Source: Neonectria sp. B-13
Taxonomy: Eukaryota > Ascomycota > Sordariomycetes > Hypocreales > Nectriaceae
NCBI GenBank assembly: GCA_002682825.1
Contig: NOKP01000001.1
Span: 64,501 to 128,500 of the forward strand
Direction: 5' to 3'
DNA: 64,000 bases
In this document: one piece after another, positions 33,274 to 47,327 of the stretch
Layout of the letters: the number at the start of each line of letters is the position of its first letter
How positions within the stretch are numbered: the stretch's first letter is position 1
Notes under the pieces: model-generated
The model's database searches: none
What the model was told of the DNA's origin: nothing
The model's input: only the letters and a program-made list of their open reading frames with translations
Position numbers and translations under genes: made by a program

Positions 33274-36150
33274 TCAGCAGTCGCTAATTATATCTAAATT
33301 TCCGTCATTTATTTGGGGAGGAAACATAGTATCCCAAAGTTCCTATTATTAGAAGATTAGTAAATACATATTATAATACAGTAATCACACAAACTGAGCC
33401 TGATAAAGCCACTTCTTACCCAGTCAATCTCTAGCATTTGGGGATCCGTGACATCTGTGTCACCTAGAGTAGAGTGCGTGGCCGTCAAGCTGTTCGGGTT
33501 TGTGCTCGTCGCTTGACATCGGGAATGAACTGGATGGAGCCTTGTGCTATCGATACCATCATACTCTAAATTGGCATACTGGAGTAGTGGTGAAGGCGCT
33601 CTGGATGAAGAAGTGCCATAGCTCGCTGTATTATCCATGCCATGTTGCCATTCATTGAGCGAGCTGCAGCTATCATTGTCTGGGAGAGTAGTTGCAAATT
33701 GAGCTGATCCTGTCTCTCTTTCCGTGTGATAAGGGATTTGGCCGTTGGATGTCATGGCGATATCCGGACTTCCTTCTCCATCTGGTTCCACATGGGCATA
33801 ATTGAGGGGCATTTTCGGATCTGAGTCGTCACCCACTTCCTTGGGGGTAATTACAATCATGGAGGGCTTGAACTGAACCGGTGATTTCAGCCCCTTAGCT
33901 TGCTGATATACGCGCATGCGTTCCGCTATGGTCGCTAGCAGATATCTAGCTTTGATGTCTCGATGCGCAACGATTTCCTGTAGCGTTGGCGTGGGCGTGA
34001 TCGTATCCAAGGGAGGCACATGTGTTAAAACATCGGTGAAAATCCAATCCAGGCAATGCCATATACGGTTTGCTTCCCTTCGCATAGGGTACGTGAACAC
34101 ATCAAACAGCAATAGAAATGCGGTATGATACTGTTGGTAAGAGGCACCATACCAAGCCCATTGCTGCAGCTCCTCGGTCGATTCCAGTTCCATCGCAGCT
34201 TCCAAGGCCTCTGTGCCCTTGCTCAGCACAATCTGGCGCAGCCTGTCAGGGATCCGATATGTGACGCTGTTCATGTAGCGGTGCAGCAGGATAAGATAAA
34301 GAAGGTTGACGAATAGCTTCATGACCAAACTTGCCATCCTCTGCATTGGGCTCGGGGATGCTGTGCTAAGAAATGGCCCGTACTTGGCATCCATGGAGAT
34401 CCGAAATGCCTCTATTTTCGATACGGCTTTGGTGAGACTGAGCTTTTTCTGGTCGACTCGCTGGCGTAGTATCAGGCATTCGCGTTGCATCTCCTGACAT
34501 TCGAACCGGATCGTGGAGAAAATCATATCGTTCCAAGAACGGGACGTATTTGACAGAGGAGGTATTGAGGGAATGATGTCTAGGGGAAGCTTCGTGGTAT
34601 AACCGTCCCGATGGATGAATGGTCGTGGCCCTTGTATCTCGCTTGTCTTGAGGTCAAGGTAGGCAATCTGGTACCAAATGAGACGTCGGGTCTGGCACTC
34701 AGTCGGTGAGAAGTCGTATTCAGTAGGATCACGATGTAGCCCCATACACTCTGCCAGCCTGATGGCCATACCGGTCAACACAGAATGGGCACGGGAGATT
34801 TCCTCGATGCACATGGGAAGCTGTGAAATAAATGGCGTCAGGTTCAAAGATAGTCGAGCAAAAGAACAACGTCGACAAGGATACGTCAGCATACATACAA
34901 GATACGCCACAAAGGCCTGTAATGTCTCCGTCTTCGTCGAGCTTAGCAGATCTGCCTTGCTTAGGGCAACCTCAGCCCCCCTCTTGAGACGTGCACTCAG
35001 CTCCGGCTTGGAAACCCGGCACGTTGCCCATGCATTCTCCCGAGACAGGCTCGTCAAAGAAGAGAACAGCACGGAACAGACAAGAGCAACCAGCGACGGA
35101 GTTACGTGGTGACAGTTTTCGATGAGCTCCCAGAGTGTCTCGTATCGCTGTGCAAAGGAGGGACGATGGAGGATTCGTGCAATCGGGTGCACTGCGTTCC
35201 AGTAATGCGCTAGAAGCTTGTCCGAAATGCCTCGAGGGGGTATATACTGTGTCAAGGGCTCGTGGGAAGAATCGTGGCCAAATATCATATTGGCTGATGG
35301 AGAAACTGAGGATGGACCGGGCTGTACCAGATCGTCGTTCGAGGCCAAAACCGGTGGCGATGGAACCAAAAGAGGCACTTGTTGTGAGCCAAGTTGAAGA
35401 GAGGAAAGGATCTACCGAGGTGTTAAGGAATTGGATAATCAAAACCTCCAACGAATGCGCGCCACATACCTCATCCGCAATCCACGGGCGATATAAGCCC
35501 CCGATTCTCTCGCTCAATCGCATTCGACCAATTTTGACTCCAAGACTGTCAATTTCATGGTCATCGTCATCGTCATCCGCGTGATTAGCGTATGCAGCGT
35601 CTTGGACTGCTAAGGGCGTAGGTTCAAGATACCCATGATCATTGTCAGTATCGGAATGAGCGTCATCGTCACTGGATGATTCTGTAGGTGTCCGGGAACG
35701 TTTTCGCCGTTGAGCTTTCTTCCTTGGTTGGTAACGGCGATAGTCCACATTACTCAAAAGGGTGTCGTCGATGGCATCTTTAGCGTCCTTAATTTGTGTC
35801 AGCTTTTGGGAAAGCTGAGCATCAGCATCTCTAGACGTGACGTAAATGCACTGATAGCCGGATGTCCGACAGTGTTCGCAGTTTTTCTTGATGTTTGTTA
35901 GAAAGAAACCTCAACATTCTTGTTAACGAGGTTTACGGACTGATCTGTCGCATTTCAACTTTCTCCGGCGACACTCGAAGCATGAGTGAATGACTCGATT
36001 GCGCCGCCGGGCCCCGGCTTGAGGTCGAGAGATGGGCACGTCGATTTGAGCGTCCGAGCTTTGAGTATTGACGGTTGAGATTTGTTCCGTGTCACTTCTC
36101 CCATTTTGTGAAGTGGCTGCTGTTGAAGTGGTTCGCTCGAGAGTCGACAT
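33274..36150 (-). CDS. Zn2Cys6 transcription factor with fungal-specific domain
   Basis: Five exons: 35941-36150, 35470-35886, 34899-35411, 33420-34820 and 33274-33342, giving 869 residues. The first intron splits the zinc cluster between Cys3 and Cys4; using donor GTCCGT at 35940 the cluster reads CFECRRRKLKC-DRSKN-CEHC-RTSGYQC, perfect spacing. The neighbouring better donor GTAAAC would shift the frame. The third intron (34821-34898) is 78 nt and stop-free, so it could be mistaken for coding; removing it gives FVAYLLPMCIEEISRAHSVL, the normal family sequence. The last exon (LWDTMFPPQINDG) restores the usual C-terminal end. The fungal-specific domain is clear: LAHYWNAVHPIARILHRPSF, RLAECMGLHRDPTEYDFSP, RRLIWYQIAYLDLKTSEIQG. 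Acidic run DDDDDDHE in exon 2. Function unknown. Confidence 0.88.
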
Positions 36151-37020
36151 GGTGATGATGGTGAAGTTACAATCCTCGAATACCCTGGCCCAGCACCCGA
36201 AAAAGAAATAAAGGTGTGATCGTTAAGGTTGGTCAAGGCTATTCTGATCAAATCTGACATTTACTTCTATGCATCAATCGGGGGACCTTTAACCATGACC
36301 GCGATGATCGCCCCAAGGCTAGGCCTCAAGGGGCAAGAATCTGCAGAGAAATATCAAATTTGATTGTGATAACGATTCTGCTCTGGTCAAATTCGATATT
36401 TGCATTTGAGGTAGTCTACATGCTGAAAGTCATGTCAAAAATCAGGTCGCCGATGTGCTCAATTTTGGGGAACGCCAAATTGACCGCCCTTAATGATCAT
36501 ATCCAAGAGCGGGATGCATTTGTAAGCTGGCAAAATGAATAGTCGATGACAAAATAAGCTCAACTCAGAGTATTCGCAAAATATAGCATCTAGGCACCGT
36601 TGCCAACATGAACTAGAAAGAAGGATCAATTGAAAAAGGCGGCTGTAGTGCGTGCGGATAAAGATTCTCATCAAGAACGAGTGATTGCGATCATCTTTGC
36701 AAGCAAAGAAAGACAATGAGGCTTGTGATCTGACATCACTGCCACGTTACAAGTAGCCAATTAATGATGAGCTCGCATGACTAACCGAATGAAGCTAGCC
36801 AAGCAGGTGTGTCGCCCGTCAGAAAGGTGGTTGCGTAGCTCCATACAGGATTCGGACGACTTTGCCTCTGGCTACCTTACTTGCAGCTGCATTAAATAAT
36901 TCCTATCGGTAGTTACTTGTGATCAACGAGAAAAGACTGATTTCCAACATACCCATCATTACAAATCTTGGTCGACACGCTCGTCGTGCCTTAACACCCG
37001 AGGAGAGATTGGCTCCGCTC

Positions 37021-37031
37021 TTACGGCCGTA
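37021..37031. promoter_or_regulatory. TTACGGCCGTA palindrome
   Basis: Central 10-bp palindrome TACGGCCGTA about 450 nt upstream of the L-amino-acid oxidase start. Same element as at 44953 and 48059. CGG/CCG halves suggest a Zn2Cys6-type binding site. Confidence 0.45.
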
Positions 37032-37271
37032 TCTGTACGTGTAAAATCTACGGGATTGCCGCTTGGACTCCGCGTTGATTACGTGAGAGCTAGAAGAGTT
37101 TACCATCGTTGATCCTTTGCCCTCTCGGGTTAGCCTCGCCGAGGAAAGGATGCACGCAGTGCGTAGCGTAAGCCGTAGTGCTTCTCGCGCCTCGACACAC
37201 CAAATCTTAACGACGGCGATTGTAGCTGAGGGCATGCTTAATGATCTATCTAGAGCTTCCTGGTTTATACC

Positions 37272-37280
37272 TTACGGCCG
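37272..37280. promoter_or_regulatory. TTACGGCCG box
   Basis: Nine-base match to the palindrome at 37021, about 200 nt upstream of the L-amino-acid oxidase start. Confidence 0.4.
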
Positions 37281-37481
37281 AGTTTGTGGGCTCTTTGATC
37301 ATAGCATCCGGGGTTGAATGCATGACTTTACTTTGTATACTATCCCTATTCGTAGCTACACTGAGTGAGACAGGTTAATATAAAACCGCTGATGGTCTGT
37401 CTTTTATTAAACAGTGCAGCCATCGCTCCATAATTTGGGCCATCATTACAAGATTTTACGACTCGCCTAGCTTCGTTAACG

Positions 37482-40122
37482 ATGGTTTTTCTTCGGACAT
37501 TCGCTGTATTGTTCTATTTCGTTGTGTCCGCATCGTCCGCGGCGGCACCGCAACGTATAGACATACATGTCCCATCAAAGGTGAACTCGGCACTGGCCAA
37601 CGTTCATCTGGCCTATCGTCAACCCGTCAAAGAAGAGCACACATTCACTTATGGGCCTTGTGATGGCAGTAATAGTACAGATGAAGCGATATTCAACTCT
37701 TCGGGCTCGAATGCGACAGAATTCGACAGTCACAGATTTGTGTGGGTGATTTCTGACGATGCTGAGGCTGGAGGATGCATTTCGGCATGGAAGAACGATT
37801 CCAAGGAGCTTCTCGGTCGAAGTGCTTCTGTTGCATTTACGGAATCTCACCCCAATGTTAAGCGAGACGGTGCATCCATCTTGATGACCAACGCATCTGG
37901 TATCGACGCCGAGGGTCCTTGGTTTGATGGCGTCAAGCTTTTGAAGAACAAAGAGATTGGCGTTGTTGATGTCAAGGCAGCCAAGTCCAAAAGTGAGTCG
38001 GCCCAGATCGTTTCAGCCAATCCACTGACTTATATCTGTAGAAATTGGTATCATCGGCGGTGGTATTTCAGGGTTGATGTCTTATGTAGGTTATGATGAT
38101 GCAATGGATGAGTCGCTGTTAACAATAACACATTAGTACCTACTGAGAAGTGTCGGGTTTCAGAATATTGAGATATCTGAGTCAACTGAGCGACTCGGAG
38201 GGTATGACTTCACATTCTGGATACAGAGACAGCCATACTGATCCGACATAGGCGTATTCGCACTCAATACTTTGACGACCAGCCGCCTTCAGCCTATCAA
38301 TACCAGGAACTCGGTGCCATGCGAATCCCCCTTAGCATCAAGCTGCCCACCAACCAGACACTCAATTTCACCGACCACGATATTGTTTTTCAACTCTCTG
38401 AGCTTTTGAACGACCTCAACAAGAATGAGCCTGATCTTCTGGTTAAATGGATTCCGTTTATTCAGAAGGCCCCCGGGGATGGCAGCACCCAGACTCTCAC
38501 CCCACCTTCCGACCCAGCCTTGGCAGAGTTGTCTGAGAAGCTCAACGAAATCAGACACGATCCCGAAATGTGGGCACTGGTCAGCGAAAACATCTATGAG
38601 GCGCACAAGAAATTCCTTGGTATGTAACAGCAATAGCAGGTATTGATTAGCTTAAGGCTTTCTAACGCAATGTTAGATCTTGGGCTTGATGGTAAAGGAG
38701 GAGATGACTGGTCCGAATCAGCCTACGTTCACAACTTCCTAAAGTACAGTCTGAACATTACCGACCAAGCTCTTCAAGGCGGCTCCCTAGCTCCTTTCTG
38801 GGTTAATGTGTAAGTGCTTCTACCCTTGAACTCCATCCAGCTAATCTTCTAATCTTTGCAACCCACAGCTATGACGATTTGTATTTTTCAGCTACTTCTT
38901 GGACAACCATTGATCAAGGTGGGACCTAACCCCGTCAAAACATGACACTTTAGGGCCCAACTGATGCCATAACTACTAGGGATGAGCCGTTTGCCGAATG
39001 CATTCCAACGCCTCGTCGAGGGAAACATCCACTACAACCGCAAGATTGAAAAGGTAAAATTCTCATCCAAGGATAAAACAGTTCAAGTATCGTGGAAGAA
39101 CAACTTTCGTGATCTACAGTGGCAGAATGCTACGTATGACTATGCTCTAGTCACGGCACCTTTTACGGCGGTGAGGAAATGGCGAGAACTGCCAGGTAAG
39201 GAGATATCTACTTCATCCTGCTAGACAAAATCACTAACAGCTGAAAAGAGTTCTCTCCCACTCTGAGAAACGCTATTCATTATCTCAACTATCAGCCGGC
39301 CTGCAAGGTAAGGAACCTCTCCTATTCTGTGCTGCGTCAACAGCTGCTCATCATCCTAGCTTTTTGTGCAATTCAAGGATCGTTTCTGGGAGCACCTCGC
39401 GAAGCCCATCTACGGCACTTGCACCACAATCACCAGCCCTCCTGGAATCGGTGATGTTTGCTATCCATCCTTTAATCTCAACGGTACTGGCCCCGCCTAC
39501 ATCATCGGTAGCTACGTCAACACGCTTGATTGGGCCGAGCGATGGGTGTCCACGTCAGAAGAAGAACACGTGGAAACTGTCCTTGACGCTTTGTCTGAAA
39601 TCCACGGCGATGTCGTGCGGGAAAAGTACACGGGCCAGTCAAGTCGTCAATGCTGGTTGTTAGATGAAACTACTGGTGGTGGCGCGTGGGCTTTCCCTAC
39701 TGTTGGCCAGCACAAGCTGTACATCCCAAGTTACTTTAACACGGAGAACAATGTGAGTACTGTTGGGTTTGTCCTTTCTTCTGTTCCACTTCCCATTTTG
39801 TGTGTCCCCACCATCTATGTAAACTAATCCTTCGCTAGATCATTTTCATCGGAGAGCACACAGCGTACACCCATTCGTGGAGTAAGTTCATATTCACTTC
39901 CATCTTAGAGACGCCGTTAGTGTTGACACGAAGCTTCAGTCGCCTCCGCCCTTGAATCTGCTGTCCGCGGAACTGTTCAACTTCTCCTCGGTATGTCCGT
40001 TCCTTATTATGACCATTTGTTGGTCACCATTTCAAAAACTAACATAGAATTCAGAGTTTGGTCTAGTTGATGAAGCAAAAGAGGTCACCCAGACATGGAT
40101 GGGAAGGTGGATCAAGGTATAG
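37482..40122 (+). CDS. Secreted flavin L-amino-acid oxidase
   Basis: Twelve exons: 37482-37992, 38042-38085, 38137-38201, 38252-38619, 38677-38809, 38869-38918, 38980-39195, 39249-39307, 39360-39752, 39839-39881, 39940-39990, 40055-40122, all with clean GT-AG borders, giving 666 residues. A signal peptide (residues 1-21) and a pro-like region of about 150 residues with several N-glycosylation sites precede the FAD domain. FAD motifs: IGIIGGGISGLMSYYLL and ERLGGRIRT, formed only after splicing, and the C-terminal FIGEHTAYTHSW that contacts the flavin. ELGAMRIP matches the substrate-domain entry of L-amino-acid oxidases. It should oxidise L-amino acids outside the cell to keto acids, ammonia and hydrogen peroxide, giving nitrogen or an antimicrobial effect. 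The gene is far more intron-rich than its neighbours. Confidence 0.88.
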
Positions 40123-42136
<2,014 letters not shown>

Positions 42137-43458
42137 ATAAAAGGCTGAGGCGTAAAAACGGGCTGGCCTGTTACTTTCTGTTGATTTCCGAGTTTCGATA
42201 GTTGATCTATAATATATCTCTTTCTGTATTGATTCCGACCATCGTTAAAGTGATAAAACGCTGGGGACAGTTTCAGAAAAAGCGGTACATCGCTTGTTCT
42301 CCTTCCAGACATGGCAATCATATTTCTCGGACATCTAATTGCTATTCTAGGTGGCTGCATGACTACCACCGGTGCATACTGGTTTGAAGGTCTACAGGGT
42401 TGTTGGGCCTCTTTTTGGGCGCCCCTCTCGTCTGCTTGAAAGCGTCTCAATGTTCCCCCCGCTCCCTCCGGTCCCGAAAAAGGGAAAACCAAGGTCCATA
42501 TTTAGCCACTGTGCGGTGGAAGATGCAACCAGATCCCTAAAGCTATTCATAGTCGAGAAACTCACCTTTAGTAGCCAAGTGCTCTCAATAACCCTGACCT
42601 CGTCCATTGATATATTGATGTTGCTGATATGCTTTGGTTGCTATTCTGCTTGGCTATCTACGCACTAGTAGCGACGGCTAATAACGTCGGTGACTCTTTA
42701 CTTAGTGGACTCGAGCGAGTAAAGGTACAAATACCCAAGAACAGTGTCTACAATCGGACACCTCTTAAATTAGCACTATCATCCGCCTTTCAATACTTAA
42801 TGAAACCACGATGCGCGAAAATGCTGACCTGTGGGTCTTCAATCTAGTTAAGAACAGACTAGTGAAAATTTCCCTTCTGTGAAGGGCTTACACTCTGGTA
42901 GTATTTATCTAGCGTGATGTAGCATGAATAGCAATGGTAACTCTGACATGAATGATATTCTTGTGCGTTTCATCATGAGGTCTTACCCGGTAATTCTTTT
43001 CATATCTGAAAAGAACTTTTCTAGGAACGGAATTTAGTACCATTTCACATTTAATAATCGTCATTAGATTTATTCTTCAGCCACTGTGCGCTCAGTGAAC
43101 TAAACCCGGTAGCAATAGAGGCGTAGTTAAAGAAATGAACACGTTCTAACCATCATGAAAGCCATGCAGTTTACCCAACCAAGACGATGTTTTCTGGCTA
43201 TCAACACTTACAGCTCAAAGACCTGAATCTGATGATGGGTTGACATCTCTTTGAAACCCCATTTATAACTGCCCTTATGTCTATAATACTCAACTGAGGT
43301 ATCAGAGAAATACATCTAGGTTCCTTCCATCTCAAATACAAATTGTTATCTTCTATAAGCTCAAACCCTCAAACCATCCCCAGTTAATTGTGACGCCAAT
43401 GATAACGCCCATAACGAGCGATATCTGCTATGGCTCTTGACAAAGGTCACGTTCCACC
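42137..43458. other. Intergenic region with no supported gene
   Basis: 1.3 kb between convergent cutinase and RTA1-family genes. Moderately AT-rich; frames at 42372-42847 are short, overlap and lack domains. Nothing else noted. Confidence 0.5.
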
Positions 43459-44589
43459 CTAAAACCTTTGTTCCCGTTGGGTGCCGGGCAAGAATGGAGC
43501 AGTCACAGTCTGCATGCCTACATACTCAGTCTCCTCGTCCTTCAAATCGTCCTCTTTCGATCCGGTAGCTGTTGCGCGGAGCTTATTGTACGTGTTATGA
43601 AACGCATAGCCAGGGTGAAAGATGGCAAAGGCAAATGCCGCGACGGCAATCATACTGTAGTGCACATTGTTAGCTATCTTCAGGGCTAATTGGCGTGTCG
43701 TCTTACCATGACTCGAGGAGAATGTATGGAAGCTCTTCTCTCTGAAGCTTGTTGTTCCAGCCTCCCGCCAATTCAACGATGCGGTACACACATCGGATAA
43801 AAATGGTCGTGAACGTCACAACTGCAGCGACGAGAAAGCCCCTGAACCGACGACTCTCGCGAATGTGCCGGGATAAGGGACTCTTCCGTTTGGGGAAGGT
43901 CTTTACGCGCCAGGCAAATTCCACGCAGAAAACAGCAAACAAGACGAGAGTGACGACCTGGAAGATCAAGCCAACAAGCATAATGTTATTGCCAATACTG
44001 AGTGTGGATTGCTTAGTGGCTGCTGAAGCCACGCCGCCACCAGCGCCCTGCATAGAAAGAGAGATAATATCGCAGGTGACGAAGATACGCGTGTACCAAA
44101 TTGGTCGTACGCGAGATATCGATTCACCATAAATGATGACACTTGAAGGTGTAATTAGAAGGCTGTCGATCAGACGGAGACCATAGGACGATTTCTTACA
44201 TTCGCGCAAGACAGAGGTACAATCCAGCAGAGTAAAAAGCAGGCCCAGTCGTGAGACAAATAGTCTGCATTAAGAAGCTAAAACGTGACACTGAATTAGT
44301 CATTTGATGATATGTTTGAGCACAGTAAGACTTACTTGGACAACTTGTAGGGGTTGTTGTGTAGCATTATCCGACCAATATATCCAACTGTCTCAGAGGA
44401 AGATCCCAGAAGAAATGCAATCAGGAAACTCATGGTTCGGGTCTTCCATCCCAATACGGCATGGACGAGAAAGGATGCACCGAAAATCCCCGTGAAAACG
44501 ATATTAACAATGAGGTTCGGCTGGTAGGAAAGGGTTGAACCATCTGTTGGGCAACCGGGGCCTATTTCGGCGCAGTTAGAGCTCGACAT
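43459..44589 (-). CDS. RTA1-family seven-helix membrane protein (lipid-translocating exporter-like)
   Basis: Four exons on the minus strand: 44336-44589, 44200-44277, 43707-44141, 43459-43654 (introns 58, 58, 52 nt), 320 residues. Splicing yields the family signatures: YQPNLIVNIVFTGIFGASFL, ETVGYIGRIMLHNNPYKLSN, FLMQTICLTTGPAFYSAGLY, then VIIYGESISRVRPIWYTRIF, CDIISLSMQGAGGG, and MIAVAAFAFAIFHPGYAF at the end. These match RTA1/RTM1/RSB1-type proteins, linked in yeast to resistance to 7-aminocholesterol, molasses toxicity and sphingoid-base export. Seven helices are visible, likely in plasma membrane. Divergent from the carboxylesterase at 45350, with two TTACGGCCG boxes between. Substrate cannot be predicted. 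Confidence 0.9.
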
Positions 44590-44952
44590 GGTGAGAAAAG
44601 CGAGATGACAACAATAATGGCTAACGGTAGTGTTCAGAGAACAAAATTGACCCGTAGAACCAAAGCAGAGTGAGGGACAGTGTTAGAAGAATCGGAATCA
44701 CTAGACTTGACGTAGAGGGAGAGTATTTAAGTGTACAAAAGGATTCTCCCATTCACCTCATTACACAGCCCACGAAGGAGGCCCCAGGAACGATCGACGC
44801 CAACGAAAATAGCCAGCTGCCCTCGTCTCGCCTAATTAACACCAAAAGATAGCCGTTCACCCAAGGTGCGAAAAAGCATACCTGAAATTGACTACTGCTT
44901 ATGCTCGAGTGGCGAGGGTGGGTAACATTGGTAGCATGTGTCCCCAGGGCTG

Positions 44953-44964
44953 TTACGGCCGTAA
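44953..44964. promoter_or_regulatory. TTACGGCCGTAA perfect palindrome
   Basis: Perfect 12-bp palindrome in the divergent promoter of the RTA1-family gene (start 44589) and the carboxylesterase (start 45350), roughly midway. Confidence 0.5.
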
Positions 44965-44992
44965 TAACCATGTACCCACCCCTGCGCATAAG

Positions 44993-45001
44993 TTACGGCC
45001 G
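44993..45001. promoter_or_regulatory. TTACGGCCG box
   Basis: Second copy 40 nt from the palindrome at 44953, same orientation, nine bases matching. Paired boxes strengthen the case for a binding site. Confidence 0.45.
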
Positions 45002-45349
45002 AAAGACATCTGAACTAGAATTTCGCAACACTAACCAAATGCAGAGCGACAATGACAGCTCTCATTTAATTCAACGTTTGGTGCCTATCAGACACGCCGC
45101 ACAGTCGTTGTAGCTTGTCATCTTGCTTGTTTGAGTTATTCTTGTCCATTCACAGCCTAAGCGGCCGCCGTTGGTATGAATCGCGCATAGCAAGTATTCT
45201 TTCTCTTGGTTGACATTCACAGCATCCACAACATTTCTCGTTTACACATTTAAGGCGTGCCAAGGCCCGCTCCTGTCACTACTTCATGGGAAGCAGTTGA
45301 GCTACTTCTTACACATTTGTACATTTACCGAAGAACTTCATCCTTCATC

Positions 45350-47327
45350 ATGGCATTTTCGCTTGCTCTTTTCTCTCTCTATGCTTTAGTCGTCTCAGCG
45401 TCCTCTTTGTCGGTCACAACCGACGCTGGAGATATCCATGGAGGGCTCTGCGATGACGACACAAACACCAAATTCTTCAAATCCATCCCATTTGCAAAAC
45501 CACCAGTGGGAAACCTAAGATTCCAAGCTCCTCAACCCTATACAGGGAGGTATTCGGGTGGTTCTCTCAATGGCTCTGTCGTCACGCCCGCATGCATCCA
45601 GTTTGGTGCCCTTTTTGCCGAGGGCCCACCATATTCGGAGGACTGGTAAGCCCCAGCTCTAATAACAAAGCTTGCGCGCTGCTGACCGTTTCAGTCTCTA
45701 CCTAGATGTTTGGGCACCCGCCAACGCTAGTTCGGACTCGGCTCTTCCAGTCAAAGTTTGGATCTACGGAGGCGGCAACAGCGCTGGAGGAATATCCGAT
45801 GATTTTTACGACGGATGCAATGTCGCCGAGTCGGATGTCGTCTTCGTTTCGATCAATTACCGCCTAGGACCACTGGGCTTTTTGGCTCTCGAAAGTGCGG
45901 GCATTCCCGGTAACCAAGGCATATCGGATATTCTCCTGGGCTTGCAGTGGGTTCAGGATAACATTGATGCATTTGGAGGTGATCCAGTGAGTGTGATGTA
46001 GTTTCAAAAGACATTCACCTATTTGCTAACATGAAAATCAGGATAAGGTCCTTCTTCACGGGCAATCGGCGGGAGCTCTCGACGTCTTCACCGTTGCAAG
46101 TCTTCCCCAGGCACCTAAATTGATCAAGTCAGCAATTATGCAATCCGGTGGCGGTCGAGACATTCCGTTGAAAGCTACCGCGCAAGCCATAGGGGCCGAT
46201 TTTGCCAAGACTCTGAATTGCAGTGCTTCAGATGTGAGCTGATTTGATTCTATGGGTTCAAGTAAAACATGCTGATTGATCATTGCAGAAAATATGCCTG
46301 ACTGGAAAAAACGTCAGTGCCATTCAGCAAGCTGTTGGCAAAACGCCATCACTCAACTCCATGTCATTTCCCTTGCTTGAGATTAGCAGTGTTATCAGTC
46401 AATCGTTTCAGCCCCACGTCGATGGAGATGTTATTCCCGACCAGCCCTCTCACGTAGGCATCAAGGTTCCGTCCATATTTGGGTCCAGTCAGTCTTCTTT
46501 CCTTATTCGCAATTGTGGTTAAGAGTGCTCACATGTGATCACCAGACTCAAGAGAGGGCGCCATTTTCGCGCTTCTCCAATATGCCGACGCTCCTAAGGG
46601 ACCTGCATCTGCCACAGCCTCTGATTACCACACGTTCTTGTTCCAAAACTTTGGCTCATCCGCTGCTGCCCTCATTGAACAACAGTACCCCGTGTCAGCA
46701 TTTAACTCGACTCCGTATCCTGCCTTCTTTGCGATCTCTACCGTCATTGGGTACACGAACTACGTTTGTCCCGCCCACCGTGGCCTCAACATAGCCACCT
46801 TGGAGGGAAAAGTGCCCGTCTGGACATATAACTTCGCACATACTCCAAACTGCCCCTGGCTTCCTAGCTTGCCAGAGAACGCTCTCACACTTATTGGACC
46901 AACTCATACCGCTGATATCCCATTTGTCTTCGGTCATACTACTCACCTGCCCTCCGACTCAAGCAATTGCAGCATGACAGTGGAAGAGCGGGCACTGAGT
47001 CGCTTCTTGATGGAGTCGTGGACGAGAATGGCTGTCGATGGTACGCCATCGGTTGACTGGCCGCCATACAAGAATGCAAAGCACTCACTTGGCATCAATA
47101 TCGGTGCAGTTAATGATTCATCAGCAGTTCCTATTGCTGGATACGTCAACTACACGGCTTGCGCATTCTGGGACGAAGTGAATGATATGTTGGTGAACCA
47201 GGCGAAGAATGAGAGCTCTAGTGGGTCTCAATCTACAACCACCAATGCTGCAAGCACAATCTCTGGTGAGGGGATGATCATGGCAGAGATTATGCTGTCG
47301 GCATTTGTTGTTCTTTCTCTGATCTAA
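45350..47327 (+). CDS. Type-B carboxylesterase with C-terminal GPI-type tail
   Basis: Five exons: 45350-45645, 45695-45986, 46042-46233, 46289-46487, 46546-47327, giving 586 residues. An open frame starts at 45257 but that region is the leader; the signal peptide begins at 45350 (MAFSLALFSLYALVVSAS). Landmarks: FKSIPFAKPPVGNLRFQAPQ, SEDCLYLDVWAP formed at the first splice, WIYGGGNSAGG oxyanion region, SINYRLGPLGF, GNQGISDILLGLQWVQDNI, nucleophile elbow HGQSAGA, and a late His region around PFVFGHTTHL. The C-terminus has a Ser/Thr stretch and a hydrophobic tail (MAEIMLSAFVVLSLI), suggesting a GPI anchor, unlike the esterase at 3350. Extracellular ester hydrolysis expected; substrate unknown. 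Confidence 0.9.

Larger units (their letters stand above)
36151..37481. other. Intergenic region between divergent regulator and L-amino-acid oxidase genes
   Basis: 1.3 kb with no supported gene. It contains two TTACGGCCG boxes (37021 and 37272), listed separately. Otherwise short overlapping frames only. Confidence 0.5.

Noticed and set aside
33343..33419. Alternative C-terminus of the 33274-36150 regulator by read-through
   Set aside because: The read-through tail (LCDYCIIICIY) is atypical, while removing a 77-nt intron yields LWDTMFPPQINDG, a normal ending.
36903..37235. Minus-strand 110-codon frame
   Set aside because: No domain and it overlaps the promoter region of the L-amino-acid oxidase.
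42372..42847. Plus-strand frames after the cutinase
   Set aside because: Short, overlapping, no domain, AT-rich.
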